Shown here piece after piece: positions 26,069-34,016 of a stretch of DNA of 46,286 bases. Both the position numbers and the translations under genes were made by a program. The stretch comes from Caldivirga sp. (GTDB lineage Archaea > Thermoproteota > Thermoprotei > Thermoproteales > Thermocladiaceae), in NCBI RefSeq assembly GCF_023256255.1, contig NZ_JAGDXD010000068.1:2084-48369 (forward strand). The letters run 5' to 3'. The notes beneath the pieces are model-generated. The model made no database searches, was not told the DNA's origin, and was given only the letters and a program-made list of their open reading frames with translations. Numbering within the stretch: the first letter of the stretch is position 1; every line of letters starts with the position of its first letter.

Positions 26069-26443
26069 ATGAGTGTCGCTAGTCAAAATGCCAAGGATTT
26101 ATCAGAAGCCATTATGTATATTAGGAAGCAACTTAAAGGTTTATTGGGCATATATGTAGCTAGCCTCGATGGTCTTCTAATTAGTTACAATGGTGCAGGT
26201 GATCCGGATCGATGGGCCGCATTAACGGCAACGCTAGCCGCATTAGGTACTACGTATGTTAAGGAAATGTCTAACTTAACTATGGATAATCATAAGCACA
26301 TGTACACTATAATACGCTCCGATAAGGGATTCATATTAAACGTTAAGCGAAATGATTACGCTTTAACCATTGTTGATAATGATCCAAGTGAGGAGGGAAA
26401 GGCCATAAGGGTACTAGATGATGCGTTAGCTAAAATAACATGA
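26069..26443 (+). CDS. Roadblock/LC7-domain protein
   Basis: The 124-residue protein matches the roadblock fold: GLLGIYVASLDGLLIS (about residues 25-40), then a helix RWAALTATLAALG and strands MYTIIRSDKGFILNV. Roadblock proteins often bind small GTPases of the MglA type. No GTPase gene is adjacent here, so its partner must be elsewhere. A TATA-like GCTTAAAAAT (about 26040) is 26 bases before the ATG, consistent with a leaderless message. Confidence 0.85.
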   Translation: MSVASQNAKDLSEAIMYIRKQLKGLLGIYVASLDGLLISYNGAGDPDRWAALTATLAALGTTYVKEMSNLTMDNHKHMYTIIRSDKGFILNVKRNDYALTIVDNDPSEEGKAIRVLDDALAKIT

Positions 26444-26482
26444 TTATAAGACTTTTTAGTCTGCTGCAGCTCACTCTAAGTA

Positions 26483-26908
26483 GTGGCCACTGTAACGCTG
26501 ATTAGTAAGCCTCAGGCAAGGGTTGGAGGAAACTTTAGGGTAATTAAAATACCTGAGGAATGCTATAAGTGTAAACTCTACAACATATGTATGGGTAGGT
26601 TAAGGCCTGGGAGGGTTTACAGAATTACTGAAGTTAGGCCGCTTAGGTATCCGTCTCCGTATAAGTGCCTACTTAATGGTGATGAAATGGTGCCTGTGGT
26701 CGTAGAGGAGGAGGACTTGATACTACCCATTAAGCTACCTTACGTTATCGAGGGTTCAATAACATTATTCGACAAGTCATGGTGCATATGTCATCCATGC
26801 CCCAGTGAGGAGGCTTTACCAAGTAGGGTAAAGGTTGTTAAAATCATTGATAAGAGGCAATGTGGCAGTGGTTGGTTCTTCCTAGTGGAGGCTAAGCCGT
26901 TGGATTAG
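26483..26908 (+). CDS. UPF0179 family protein
   Basis: The 141-residue protein carries the conserved Cys cluster of the archaeal UPF0179 family: CYKCKLYNIC (about residues 28-37), followed by GRVYRITEVRPLRYPSPYKC and a second group WCICHPCP. These Cys residues probably bind zinc or an iron-sulfur cluster. The biochemical role of the family is unknown. It starts with GTG at 26483, about 40 bases after the roadblock gene, so co-transcription is possible. Confidence 0.88.
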   Translation: MATVTLISKPQARVGGNFRVIKIPEECYKCKLYNICMGRLRPGRVYRITEVRPLRYPSPYKCLLNGDEMVPVVVEEEDLILPIKLPYVIEGSITLFDKSWCICHPCPSEEALPSRVKVVKIIDKRQCGSGWFFLVEAKPLD

Positions 26909-26945
26909 GGTAACGTTAAGTGCAGGTTCACTCCCAGTTAACTTA

Positions 26946-27458
26946 ATGTCAGAGGAGGTTAAGCCCATTTACGCTAAGGGCTTCTTCACAATGGATTTAA
27001 GCGGTACTGTTAGACAGTACACGGTATTCTACTATACTGACCCTAAATTCTACTACGCTAACTTATCTAAGGATGAGTATAGGAGGGAATTAAGCCTACT
27101 AAGACGCAACATGCAGCAGTTCCTTGATGAGGAGGTTATTAGGATAAATGGTGTTAGGGTTCATGCCAAGGTTGTTTACGTTAATGTTGGGTTATTAACA
27201 GTTAACTTACCCTTCATAGAGTTCCTAATAACGTTTAAGGGTTCCCTGAGGAGTGGCGTTAATAATTATGAGGACGAGTATGAGGAGGAGGTTACCGAGT
27301 ACCCTTATGACATATTATGGTGGCTTCCTGGTAATGTTGTTGAAGTATCAATGGCAGGTGAAGTTAACGTTAAGGGTAATGTACTTACCGTGAAGGTTAG
27401 TGAAGGCACTAGGGTTGGCGGCAAGGAGTCAATAACTTTCATTGTTGATAATGTATAA
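26946..27458 (+). CDS. Conserved-looking hypothetical protein
   Basis: The 170-residue protein has alternating beta strands and acidic loops (DEYEEEVTEYPYDILWWLPG, about residues 118-137), with no membrane segment. I recognise no family with certainty. It lies 37 bases after the UPF0179 gene in the same direction, suggesting an operon of small archaeal proteins. The charged central domain could bind proteins or nucleic acid (inference). Confidence 0.75.
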   Translation: MSEEVKPIYAKGFFTMDLSGTVRQYTVFYYTDPKFYYANLSKDEYRRELSLLRRNMQQFLDEEVIRINGVRVHAKVVYVNVGLLTVNLPFIEFLITFKGSLRSGVNNYEDEYEEEVTEYPYDILWWLPGNVVEVSMAGEVNVKGNVLTVKVSEGTRVGGKESITFIVDNV

Positions 27459-27531
27459 ATAATTTTCTAGTATTATATTCTCTCAAATATGGTAACGATA
27501 GCCTTATATATCGCTAAGGGAATACTAAATC

Positions 27532-27750
27532 ATGGTCATAGCACTGTATTGCACCAACTGCAGTAGAGTAGTCATGGTATTTAAGAGGTTAAGGCCATAT
27601 AGTGAAATCTGGGAACTCCTAATTAAGAGGACTGGGGGTAGATGCCCGTACTGTGGCTACAAGTTCACTCAGTTAGACATAAGGCACGCTAGCTACAGTA
27701 TTGGTGATAGGGTAAGTAGGGGAATGGAAGTTGCGCTTAATCCGACTTAA
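27532..27750 (+). CDS. Small zinc-ribbon protein
   Basis: The 72-residue protein has two Cys pairs: CTNC (about residues 6-9) and CPYC (about 38-41), an arrangement typical of a zinc ribbon. The rest is basic. Small archaeal zinc-ribbon proteins like this often bind nucleic acid or larger complexes, but no function is recognised. Confidence 0.75.
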   Translation: MVIALYCTNCSRVVMVFKRLRPYSEIWELLIKRTGGRCPYCGYKFTQLDIRHASYSIGDRVSRGMEVALNPT

Positions 27751-27814
27751 CGGTAACATTGGTGGGAATTAAACTAATGAATAACATTTATAACTTGGTG
27801 CTGAAGCCATAATT

Positions 27815-28159
27815 ATGCCCCTTTACAGATTAAGCAACATAAAGGGAGAGGAGGTTAATGCATTAACAATAAGGAGGTATATTAACGGCGAAAGAATGAC
27901 ACTCGCACAGTTCATGTTCAAGAGAGGGGCTAGAGTTAAGAAGCATACTCACATTAATGAACAATTCTCAGTAATAGTAACAGGCAAATTAAGGTTCAGG
28001 GTAAATAATGAGGAATACATTGCTGAAGCCGGAGATGTGGTTCACATACCCTCAAACATGGAGCATGAGGTTGAAGCACTGGAGGATTCAATAGTGATAG
28101 ATGTATACAGTCCAATCAGGGAGGATTGGCTTAAAGGGGAAGATAAATACCTGAGGTGA
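27815..28159 (+). CDS. Cupin-domain protein
   Basis: The 114-residue protein is a single cupin: the first motif GARVKKHTHINEQFSVIVTG (about residues 34-53) has the metal-ligand His residues and Glu, and the second GDVVHIPSNMEHEVEAL (about residues 73-89) has the last His. It probably binds a metal and a small substrate; no specific reaction can be assigned. A TATA-like ATTTATAAC is 26 bases before the ATG. Confidence 0.88.
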   Translation: MPLYRLSNIKGEEVNALTIRRYINGERMTLAQFMFKRGARVKKHTHINEQFSVIVTGKLRFRVNNEEYIAEAGDVVHIPSNMEHEVEALEDSIVIDVYSPIREDWLKGEDKYLR

Positions 28160-28260
28160 GTGCTACTAATCCAGGTTACCTACATGAGATAATGATCAGG
28201 GACTTAAACCCATGCATCCGATAATATCCCTTAATCCGCATTTAAGTTACCTTACCTTAT

Positions 28261-28280
28261 ATACTATCGAAATATAGTAT
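28261..28280. repeat. Inverted repeat in AT-rich intergenic region
   Basis: ATACTAT and ATAGTAT form a perfect 7-bp inverted repeat with a 6-base spacer. It is the first of three palindromic elements between the cupin and ACT-domain genes. Confidence 0.6.
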
Positions 28281-28310
28281 CATTGTATGTAATTTTAATT
28301 CTTTAGATTT

Positions 28311-28328
28311 ATCAATATATTTATTGAT
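28311..28328. repeat. Inverted repeat ATCAATA-TATT-TATTGAT
   Basis: A perfect 7-bp inverted repeat with a 4-base spacer is followed by a T-rich tract. It could end transcription from upstream or serve as a binding site. Confidence 0.6.
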
Positions 28329-28388
28329 CTTTTTAATAACTGCATATAGTTAAATGCTAAAGTTAATATGATGAGCAAAAATTTATTA

Positions 28389-28402
28389 AATACTTAAGTA
28401 TT
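28389..28402. promoter_or_regulatory. 14-bp perfect palindrome before the ACT-domain gene
   Basis: AATACTTAAGTATT is a perfect palindrome overlapping the TATA-like TTTATTAAAT (28382-28391) and ending eight bases before the ATG at 28411. It is a candidate operator, perhaps for autoregulation (inference). Confidence 0.55.
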
Positions 28403-28410
28403 ACTAGTGT

Positions 28411-28791
28411 ATGCTTAATAACTTAATAAGCATACATGGAAACAACCTAAGATCCCTGAACACTGTTCTTGGTGAGGTTGGTAATGTTTTTGGGCAGGTG
28501 TATAGGAGTATCTTATCCTCACCTAATGGTGTGTTCGTATTCTTTATTGCATTGCCTAATAGGCCTGGTGCCTTGGCTAGGTTAGCTTCGGCGTTGGCTG
28601 AATTAGGCCTTAACCTAACTTTAACCTACCTATACGCTATTAATGAGGAATTAGCAATGGCACTACTAATCTATGAGGCTAAGGAAGGCTACTTCCAGAA
28701 GGCAGTAGAAGCATTGAGGAGAGGAGGAGCAGTAGTAAGGGAAGCTTACGAAGTTAAGGCAATCAATAAAATCAATAGAAGTACCCCTTAG
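28411..28791 (+). CDS. ACT-domain protein
   Basis: The 126-residue protein has an ACT domain in its centre and C-terminal part: FFIALPNRPGALARLASALA (about residues 46-65) is the typical first strand and helix, then NLTLTYLYAINEELAMALLI. ACT domains bind amino acids or other ligands and control enzymes or transcription. There is no fused enzyme. The palindromes before the start suggest regulation. Confidence 0.85.
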   Translation: MLNNLISIHGNNLRSLNTVLGEVGNVFGQVYRSILSSPNGVFVFFIALPNRPGALARLASALAELGLNLTLTYLYAINEELAMALLIYEAKEGYFQKAVEALRRGGAVVREAYEVKAINKINRSTP

Positions 28792-28915
28792 ATCATTAAA
28801 GTGGAAAATCAAATAAAGCGCCTTAATCTAAGTTGCTGGTCAAGGTAAGCCAGCATTGATGATTAAACTCAGTTGGGGATTTTCATAATTGTGTTTAAAG
28901 GTTTTTAAATCGCTT

Positions 28916-30199
28916 ATGTTTGAAGGTATTGTGCCAATGTACTATATTGAAACTTACGGCTGCTGGTTGAATAAGGCTGATTCAGAATTAATGGAGGAGG
29001 ACTTAAGGAGAATCGGATACGTTAAAGTTAATGATCCTACGCAAGCTGACTTAATACTGATAAACACGTGCGCTGTTAGGGAGGATTCAGAGGTTAGGGA
29101 GCTTAAGGCTATTGAGAAGTACTCTAAGCTAGGTAAGAAACTTGTGGTGGCTGGGTGCTTAACTAAGGCAAGGCCTAGTGAAATAATGAGATTAGCCCCT
29201 AATGCGCTGCTAGTGAACCCAAGTTCAGTTGAGAATTTTGCTGAGACTTTAAGAAATGGTGGTAATTCGAGTGAACGATTAATGGTGAGGATTCCTCAAC
29301 ACAATGAGTTAAGCCACATTTACGTTGTCCCTATTCAAGTGGGTTGCCTTGGGAACTGCTCATACTGCATAATAAAGTACACTAGGGGTGGTATGGGCTG
29401 GGTTAGGAGTGCTGACTTAAATATGGTTAAGGAATCCATAGCCAAGGCCGTTACTAGGGGTGCTAGGGAAATTTACCTAACTGGACAGGAGATTTCAGCA
29501 TACGGTAAGGATAAGGGGTACGACTTGGTTGACTTACTTGAAGCCGTATTAAGGGATGTTGATGGACGATACTTGATTAGGTTAGGAATGCTTGAGCCAT
29601 TAGAGCTTGAGGGAATCATACATAGGTTAATCGATGTGATTAAGAGTGACTGGAGAATCTACAGGTTCTTCCACATACCTGTGCAAAGCGGCAGTGATAA
29701 GGTACTTAGATTAATGAAGCGTAAATACACTGTGGATTTATTTAAATGGGAAGTTGGGTTAATTAGGAGGAGTTTCCACAACTCATTCATAGCCACTGAC
29801 ATTATAGTTGGCCATCCTGGAGAGGAAGATGTCGACTTTCAGGATAGTGTGAGGCTAGTTAGGGAACTGAGTATTGATAAGGTACACGTTGCTAGGTATA
29901 GTCCAAGACCGTTTACTGAGGCAGCTTATATGCGTCAAATACCTGATCATATTAAGAAGCAGAGGAGCAGCTTACTGAGTAAGGTGGCTCTTGAGGTTGC
30001 GTACTCCAGGAATCTTGAGTACGTTGGTGGTACTTACGAAGGCTTAATTAGTTCAACTGGGTTTAAGGGTAAGGGGCTTATGGCCAGGTTAATGGACTAT
30101 AGGCCAGTTATCGTTAATGAAGGCCGCTTAGGCTCATTTGTGAGAATTAAGATAACCGGCGCCTCATCAATAAACTTGCTTGGTAATGTGATTGAATAA
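28916..30199 (+). CDS. MiaB-like tRNA methylthiotransferase (e-MtaB/CDKAL1 type)
   Basis: The radical-SAM enzyme has three N-terminal Cys (in YGCWLN, NTCAVRED and VAGCLTK) for one 4Fe-4S cluster. The radical-SAM motif VGCLGNCSYCIIKYTRGG holds the CxxxCxxC that binds the other. A C-terminal TRAM-like region closes it. Archaeal members add a methylthio group to t6A37 of tRNAs. The frame is open upstream, but I chose ATG 28916 because two TATA-like elements (28892-28909) overlap the longer N-terminus. A second ATG at 28937 also fits. Confidence 0.9.
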   Translation: MFEGIVPMYYIETYGCWLNKADSELMEEDLRRIGYVKVNDPTQADLILINTCAVREDSEVRELKAIEKYSKLGKKLVVAGCLTKARPSEIMRLAPNALLVNPSSVENFAETLRNGGNSSERLMVRIPQHNELSHIYVVPIQVGCLGNCSYCIIKYTRGGMGWVRSADLNMVKESIAKAVTRGAREIYLTGQEISAYGKDKGYDLVDLLEAVLRDVDGRYLIRLGMLEPLELEGIIHRLIDVIKSDWRIYRFFHIPVQSGSDKVLRLMKRKYTVDLFKWEVGLIRRSFHNSFIATDIIVGHPGEEDVDFQDSVRLVRELSIDKVHVARYSPRPFTEAAYMRQIPDHIKKQRSSLLSKVALEVAYSRNLEYVGGTYEGLISSTGFKGKGLMARLMDYRPVIVNEGRLGSFVRIKITGASSINLLGNVIE

Positions 30200-30272
30200 A
30201 CCATAAACCACCATAGGAGTTATGGATTACTAATCATTAAAAGCTTATACGCATATTCAGTAACGATAAGTT

Positions 30273-31547
30273 ATGGCAAGTAAACTAACCTTAGCTGCTT
30301 TACTTGCAGTGGCATTAATAATATTAAGCATAGTTAACCTAAGTGATGCATCAGCATTAAGTTTAAAGGAACTATACGCCAAGAGGGCTGTAGCCACATT
30401 TAATGCGCTTCAGAGTCATTACTATATAAGTAACTTGAACTTATACGAAGGTTCTACCTGTGGAAAATACAGTTGCCTATGGACCTACTCCCAGATTTTA
30501 TCAGCATTAACATACTTATCCTTGATACCTGGCCTAAGTAACTTCACTAGCCTATTTAATCAATACTACATGAGCTTAAGTTACTACTCTAATCCACTTA
30601 ACCCATCATCAGGGTATGAGTCAGCAGTAACCCCGCCAATTGGCCCAGGTGGTGACACGTATTATGATGATAATGAGTGGGTTACGTTAGCCTTAATAAG
30701 AATGTACCTAGTAACTAATAATACTAGGTACTTGAAGAGGGCTGAGGAACTATTCAACTTTATAGTAAGTGGCTGGAGTACTAATGAATCATTAAAATGT
30801 CCTGGAGGAATATACTGGAGGGTTGGTGACTTATCGAGAAACACATGCTCCAATTCCCCAGCTGCTGAGGTGGCTGTTGAATTATACATGGTGACTGGTA
30901 ACCCAAGTTACTTAAAGTGGGCCATTAGAATACTTAACTGGGTTAATGAATGCTTAAGATCACCCAGTGGGCTGTATTACGATCACATTAACCCAGATGG
31001 TACTATTGATGAAACAATATGGAGCTATAACCAAGGCACTACCGCAGCAGCGGCAGCGTTAATATATGAGGCAACGCACAATGAATCATACCTAATTCTA
31101 GCGGAGGAAACCGCATACGCATCATTGAGCTACTTTAGTCAAGGAGCCATATATTCACAACCCCCTGAGTTTAACGCCATATACTTCAGAAGCCTTGAAA
31201 AAGTCATCGAGGTAAGTGGTAATAGTACACTCTCTAAAATGTATTGGAATTTACTCTTAACGTACGTCAACAATACGTGGGTGACCTATAGGGATCCTGA
31301 AACTGGGTTAATAACAATGGGTCAGCCATTAAGTTCAATCAATCCTGATGATGTGGAAATATGGACTGCAGCAATGGTACAATTATACTCAATAATTGCT
31401 GGTTCACAGCAGCCAATCACATTTAAAGCAGTGGGAATAACTAAGCCAGCGCGCACCCAGTGGCCTACATTAGTCATTGCAATTACTGCTGCGGCAGTAG
31501 CCGTAGTAATCGCCTACACAGTACTAAGAGTTAAGAGGAATGATTAA
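30273..31547 (+). CDS. Secreted, membrane-anchored GH76-like alpha-mannanase
   Basis: The 424-residue protein has an N-terminal signal segment (about residues 7-26), a long helical-barrel domain and a C-terminal membrane anchor (about 397-418) with a basic tail. YYDDNEW (about residues 129-135) is the Asp-pair catalytic motif of GH76, and the repeated LYMVTGN, YLKWAIRIL and QGTTAAAAALIYEAT fit its (alpha/alpha)6 barrel. GH76 enzymes cut alpha-1,6-mannan, as in yeast and microbial cell-wall glycans. In a hyperthermophilic archaeon it may degrade exogenous mannan or the cell's own surface glycans (inference). Confidence 0.8.
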   Translation: MASKLTLAALLAVALIILSIVNLSDASALSLKELYAKRAVATFNALQSHYYISNLNLYEGSTCGKYSCLWTYSQILSALTYLSLIPGLSNFTSLFNQYYMSLSYYSNPLNPSSGYESAVTPPIGPGGDTYYDDNEWVTLALIRMYLVTNNTRYLKRAEELFNFIVSGWSTNESLKCPGGIYWRVGDLSRNTCSNSPAAEVAVELYMVTGNPSYLKWAIRILNWVNECLRSPSGLYYDHINPDGTIDETIWSYNQGTTAAAAALIYEATHNESYLILAEETAYASLSYFSQGAIYSQPPEFNAIYFRSLEKVIEVSGNSTLSKMYWNLLLTYVNNTWVTYRDPETGLITMGQPLSSINPDDVEIWTAAMVQLYSIIAGSQQPITFKAVGITKPARTQWPTLVIAITAAAVAVVIAYTVLRVKRND

Positions 31548-31604
31548 TCACCTTTAGTAACATTTACGGGAATTACTTAAAAGCGAAAAATCAACGTGAA
31601 CGTG

Positions 31605-32372
31605 ATGATAATAATTAAGTTAGGTGGATCAGCATTCAGTGATAAGGCTAAGCCATTATCGTTCAATGAGGAGCCGGTGCGAAACTTAGCATTACTGATT
31701 AAGAGGCATGGTGTTACACCCGTTTTAATTCATGGAGGTGGATCGTTTGCCCACCCCATTGCTAAGGCTTATGGGTTAGATAAGGGAATTAGAGATGATG
31801 CCCAGTTAATCGGTGTATCATTTACGTCACTAGCGTTAACCCTACTTAATGAGAGGATAATCTCAATATTCTCTAAGATAGGATTACCCACATACACTAT
31901 AAGGACAGGGGCGGTATTTGTAAGAACACTGAGTGGACTTAGGTTAAGTAACGAAGCAGTAGACTTAACAAGAAGGCTAGTGGAGACTAAGATAGTCCCA
32001 GTGTTTTACGGTGACGTTATTCATGATCATGAATTAGGCTTCAGCATACTAAGTGGTGATGAGATAATGGTTGAGTTAGCTAAACGACTTAAGCCAAGGT
32101 ACGCGTTATTCCTAATGGACGTTGAGGGAGTCTACACCGGAGGACCTAGGAAGGGTGAGTTAATTAGGGTGTTTAAACCAAGTATCCGCGTATCATACGG
32201 TAGTAGGGGGGTTGATGCCACAGGAGGTTTAATGGGTAAACTTAGGCACGCTGTTGAATTAGCTGAAATGGGGATTAAAACCTATTTATGCTCAGTAATG
32301 GATGAGGAATCCATAAGCCTAATCCTCACTGATGAGGAACCTACTAAGTGCACTAGGATTGAGGCCCAATAG
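31605..32372 (+). CDS. Isopentenyl phosphate kinase
   Basis: This amino-acid-kinase-fold protein has the N-terminal IIKLGGSAFSDK (residues 3-14) and the hallmark IHGGGSFAHP with the catalytic His (about residues 46-55). It phosphorylates isopentenyl phosphate to isopentenyl diphosphate in the archaeal mevalonate pathway. GTG at 31596 is possible, but ATG 31605 lies about 28 bases after a TATA-like ACTTAAAAG. An aconitase-X protein, another archaeal mevalonate enzyme, is encoded at 40178-41353 but is not adjacent. Confidence 0.93.
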   Translation: MIIIKLGGSAFSDKAKPLSFNEEPVRNLALLIKRHGVTPVLIHGGGSFAHPIAKAYGLDKGIRDDAQLIGVSFTSLALTLLNERIISIFSKIGLPTYTIRTGAVFVRTLSGLRLSNEAVDLTRRLVETKIVPVFYGDVIHDHELGFSILSGDEIMVELAKRLKPRYALFLMDVEGVYTGGPRKGELIRVFKPSIRVSYGSRGVDATGGLMGKLRHAVELAEMGIKTYLCSVMDEESISLILTDEEPTKCTRIEAQ

Positions 32373-32613
32373 TCTGTTAGTATTCCTATGTGACTGCTTT
32401 CTGATCCTTTAATGTTGCCGGTGAGGTTAGTGTGCTGTGGATTCATGGTTTCTTCAATTAACGATGAAGCTGAAGGATACTTAACAGGCTAGAAGCATTC
32501 ACTAGATAAAAGAAAACAACAGAATAATGAAATACACGGGGAAAACCAAGCTCTACCTAAAGGTTAACTCCATAATGTAGGCATAGATGTAAGCTTTTAA
32601 ACTGATTAAAACA

Positions 32614-33174
32614 ATGCTTAAGCCCGTGGAGAAGGAGGAGATCATTGAGGATCTAAGTAAAATAATGGAGGAGAGGGGCTTTACCCTAAGTAAGCTTAAT
32701 GATGAAGCCTATATTGCTAAGTCAGGTTCATTAAGCATGCTTATTTGGCTACCTAATGAGGATTACTTGCTCATTGATGACCCAGTTAAGTTCGTTGAAA
32801 GAATGGGATTAAATAAGGTTGATAGCATTATGGTTGTTTCATATAGGGCCTTTTACCTGGCTGATGAGGTTAGTAAACTCATTGACACTGTTAGGGTTTG
32901 GAATGGAATGTACCTTAACGTTAAGGTTTACGCAGTTGACATTTATAGGCTTGGGGAAAGGCTTGAGGAGACTCTTAACTTAGCCTTAACAACGTTCTCC
33001 TCCAAGGTTTCAAGCATTAATGAGCCTGATGGGCCATGTCCACAATGTGGATCCCAAATGCTAATTAAGTATAGGCATTCCCACAGGTCATTAATATACG
33101 AGAAGCCGGTGATTGAGGAAATACTAGTCTGCGATAAATGCATGGTTAAGATACATAGGGTTAAGGTTCAATAA
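32614..33174 (+). CDS. Hypothetical protein with C-terminal zinc ribbon
   Basis: The 186-residue protein has an N-terminal helical/mixed domain beginning MLKPVEKEEIIEDLSKIMEE. Its C-terminal zinc ribbon has CPQCGSQM (about residues 142-149) and CDKCM (about 174-178). A TATA-like CTTTTAAAC lies about 20 bases before the ATG, compatible with a leaderless start. No known family is recognised. It is followed by a large inverted repeat (33175-33242). Confidence 0.75.
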   Translation: MLKPVEKEEIIEDLSKIMEERGFTLSKLNDEAYIAKSGSLSMLIWLPNEDYLLIDDPVKFVERMGLNKVDSIMVVSYRAFYLADEVSKLIDTVRVWNGMYLNVKVYAVDIYRLGERLEETLNLALTTFSSKVSSINEPDGPCPQCGSQMLIKYRHSHRSLIYEKPVIEEILVCDKCMVKIHRVKVQ

Positions 33175-33242
33175 CCACGTAATCGTATCATTTAAGCGCT
33201 AGGCAAATAATTAAACCACCTACATTTAGATAGATTACGTGG
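33175..33242. repeat. 10-bp perfect inverted repeat flanking 48 bases
   Basis: CCACGTAATC (33175-33184) and GATTACGTGG (33233-33242) are exact inverted copies bordering a 48-base segment. The first copy starts immediately after the stop codon of the zinc-ribbon gene. It could fold into a long stem-loop, be a small element with terminal repeats, or mark a transcription end. No target-site duplication is obvious. Confidence 0.7.
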
Positions 33243-33296
33243 ATTCATTGCTTAAATGGAAGTAATCGTTAATAACCCTCACTAGTTCTGGATTTA

Positions 33297-34001
33297 ATGA
33301 CAATGTTTGCTGTAATACTTGCAGGTGGTTTTGGGAAGAGACTTAGGCCGCTTACTGATGATAGACCTAAGCCCCTTGTTGAGGTTGCTGGTAGGCCAAT
33401 ATTGGCTTGGCAAATAGATTGGTTAAGGGAACAGGGGGTTACTGATGTTGTATTAGCTGTTGGTTACCTTGGCGGTAAGATATTCGACTATGTTGGTGAT
33501 GGCTCGCAATTCGGCATTAGGGTCTACTACAGTGTTGAAAAGGAGCCATTGGGGACTGGGGGTGCTGTTAGAAACGCGTTAAAGTACATTAATGATGATG
33601 GCTTCATTGTTGTTAACGGTGATATAATAACTAATTTAAGAGTAAGGAAACTCATGGATTCCCTCCAGGGGGGTGTTATTGGGGCTATTGCTTTAACACC
33701 ACTTAAGAGTCCATATGGTATAGTTCAGGTTGATGAGAATGGCTTCATATTAAACTTCCAAGAGAAGCCTCAGTTACCTTACCTAATTAATGCAGGTGTA
33801 TACGCATTGAAGACCTCCATAAAGGATTACTTACCGGAGAAGGGTGATATTGAGGTTCATACGTTCCCTAAGCTAGCTAGGGATAAGAAACTCGTAGGCG
33901 TTACGTATGGTGACGTTTACTGGAAGTCAATAGACACACTTAAGGATCTTGAGGAAGCCGATAAGGCGATTAATGAACAAGGCGTCTTTAATAAAAAGTA
34001 A
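33297..34001 (+). CDS. Sugar-phosphate nucleotidyltransferase
   Basis: The 234-residue protein is a short NTP-transferase: AVILAGGFGKRLRPLTDDRP (about residues 5-24) binds the nucleotide, KPLVEVAGRP follows, and VVNGDIITN (about 101-109) is the metal-binding region. The closest roles are glucose-1-phosphate or mannose-1-phosphate nucleotidyl transfer. It lacks the C-terminal left-handed beta-helix found in longer relatives. The product would be a nucleotide sugar for glycans or glycolipids. Two Met codons lie two apart at the start. Confidence 0.9.
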   Translation: MTMFAVILAGGFGKRLRPLTDDRPKPLVEVAGRPILAWQIDWLREQGVTDVVLAVGYLGGKIFDYVGDGSQFGIRVYYSVEKEPLGTGGAVRNALKYINDDGFIVVNGDIITNLRVRKLMDSLQGGVIGAIALTPLKSPYGIVQVDENGFILNFQEKPQLPYLINAGVYALKTSIKDYLPEKGDIEVHTFPKLARDKKLVGVTYGDVYWKSIDTLKDLEEADKAINEQGVFNKK

Positions 34002-34016
34002 ACGCTAATTCCAGGG

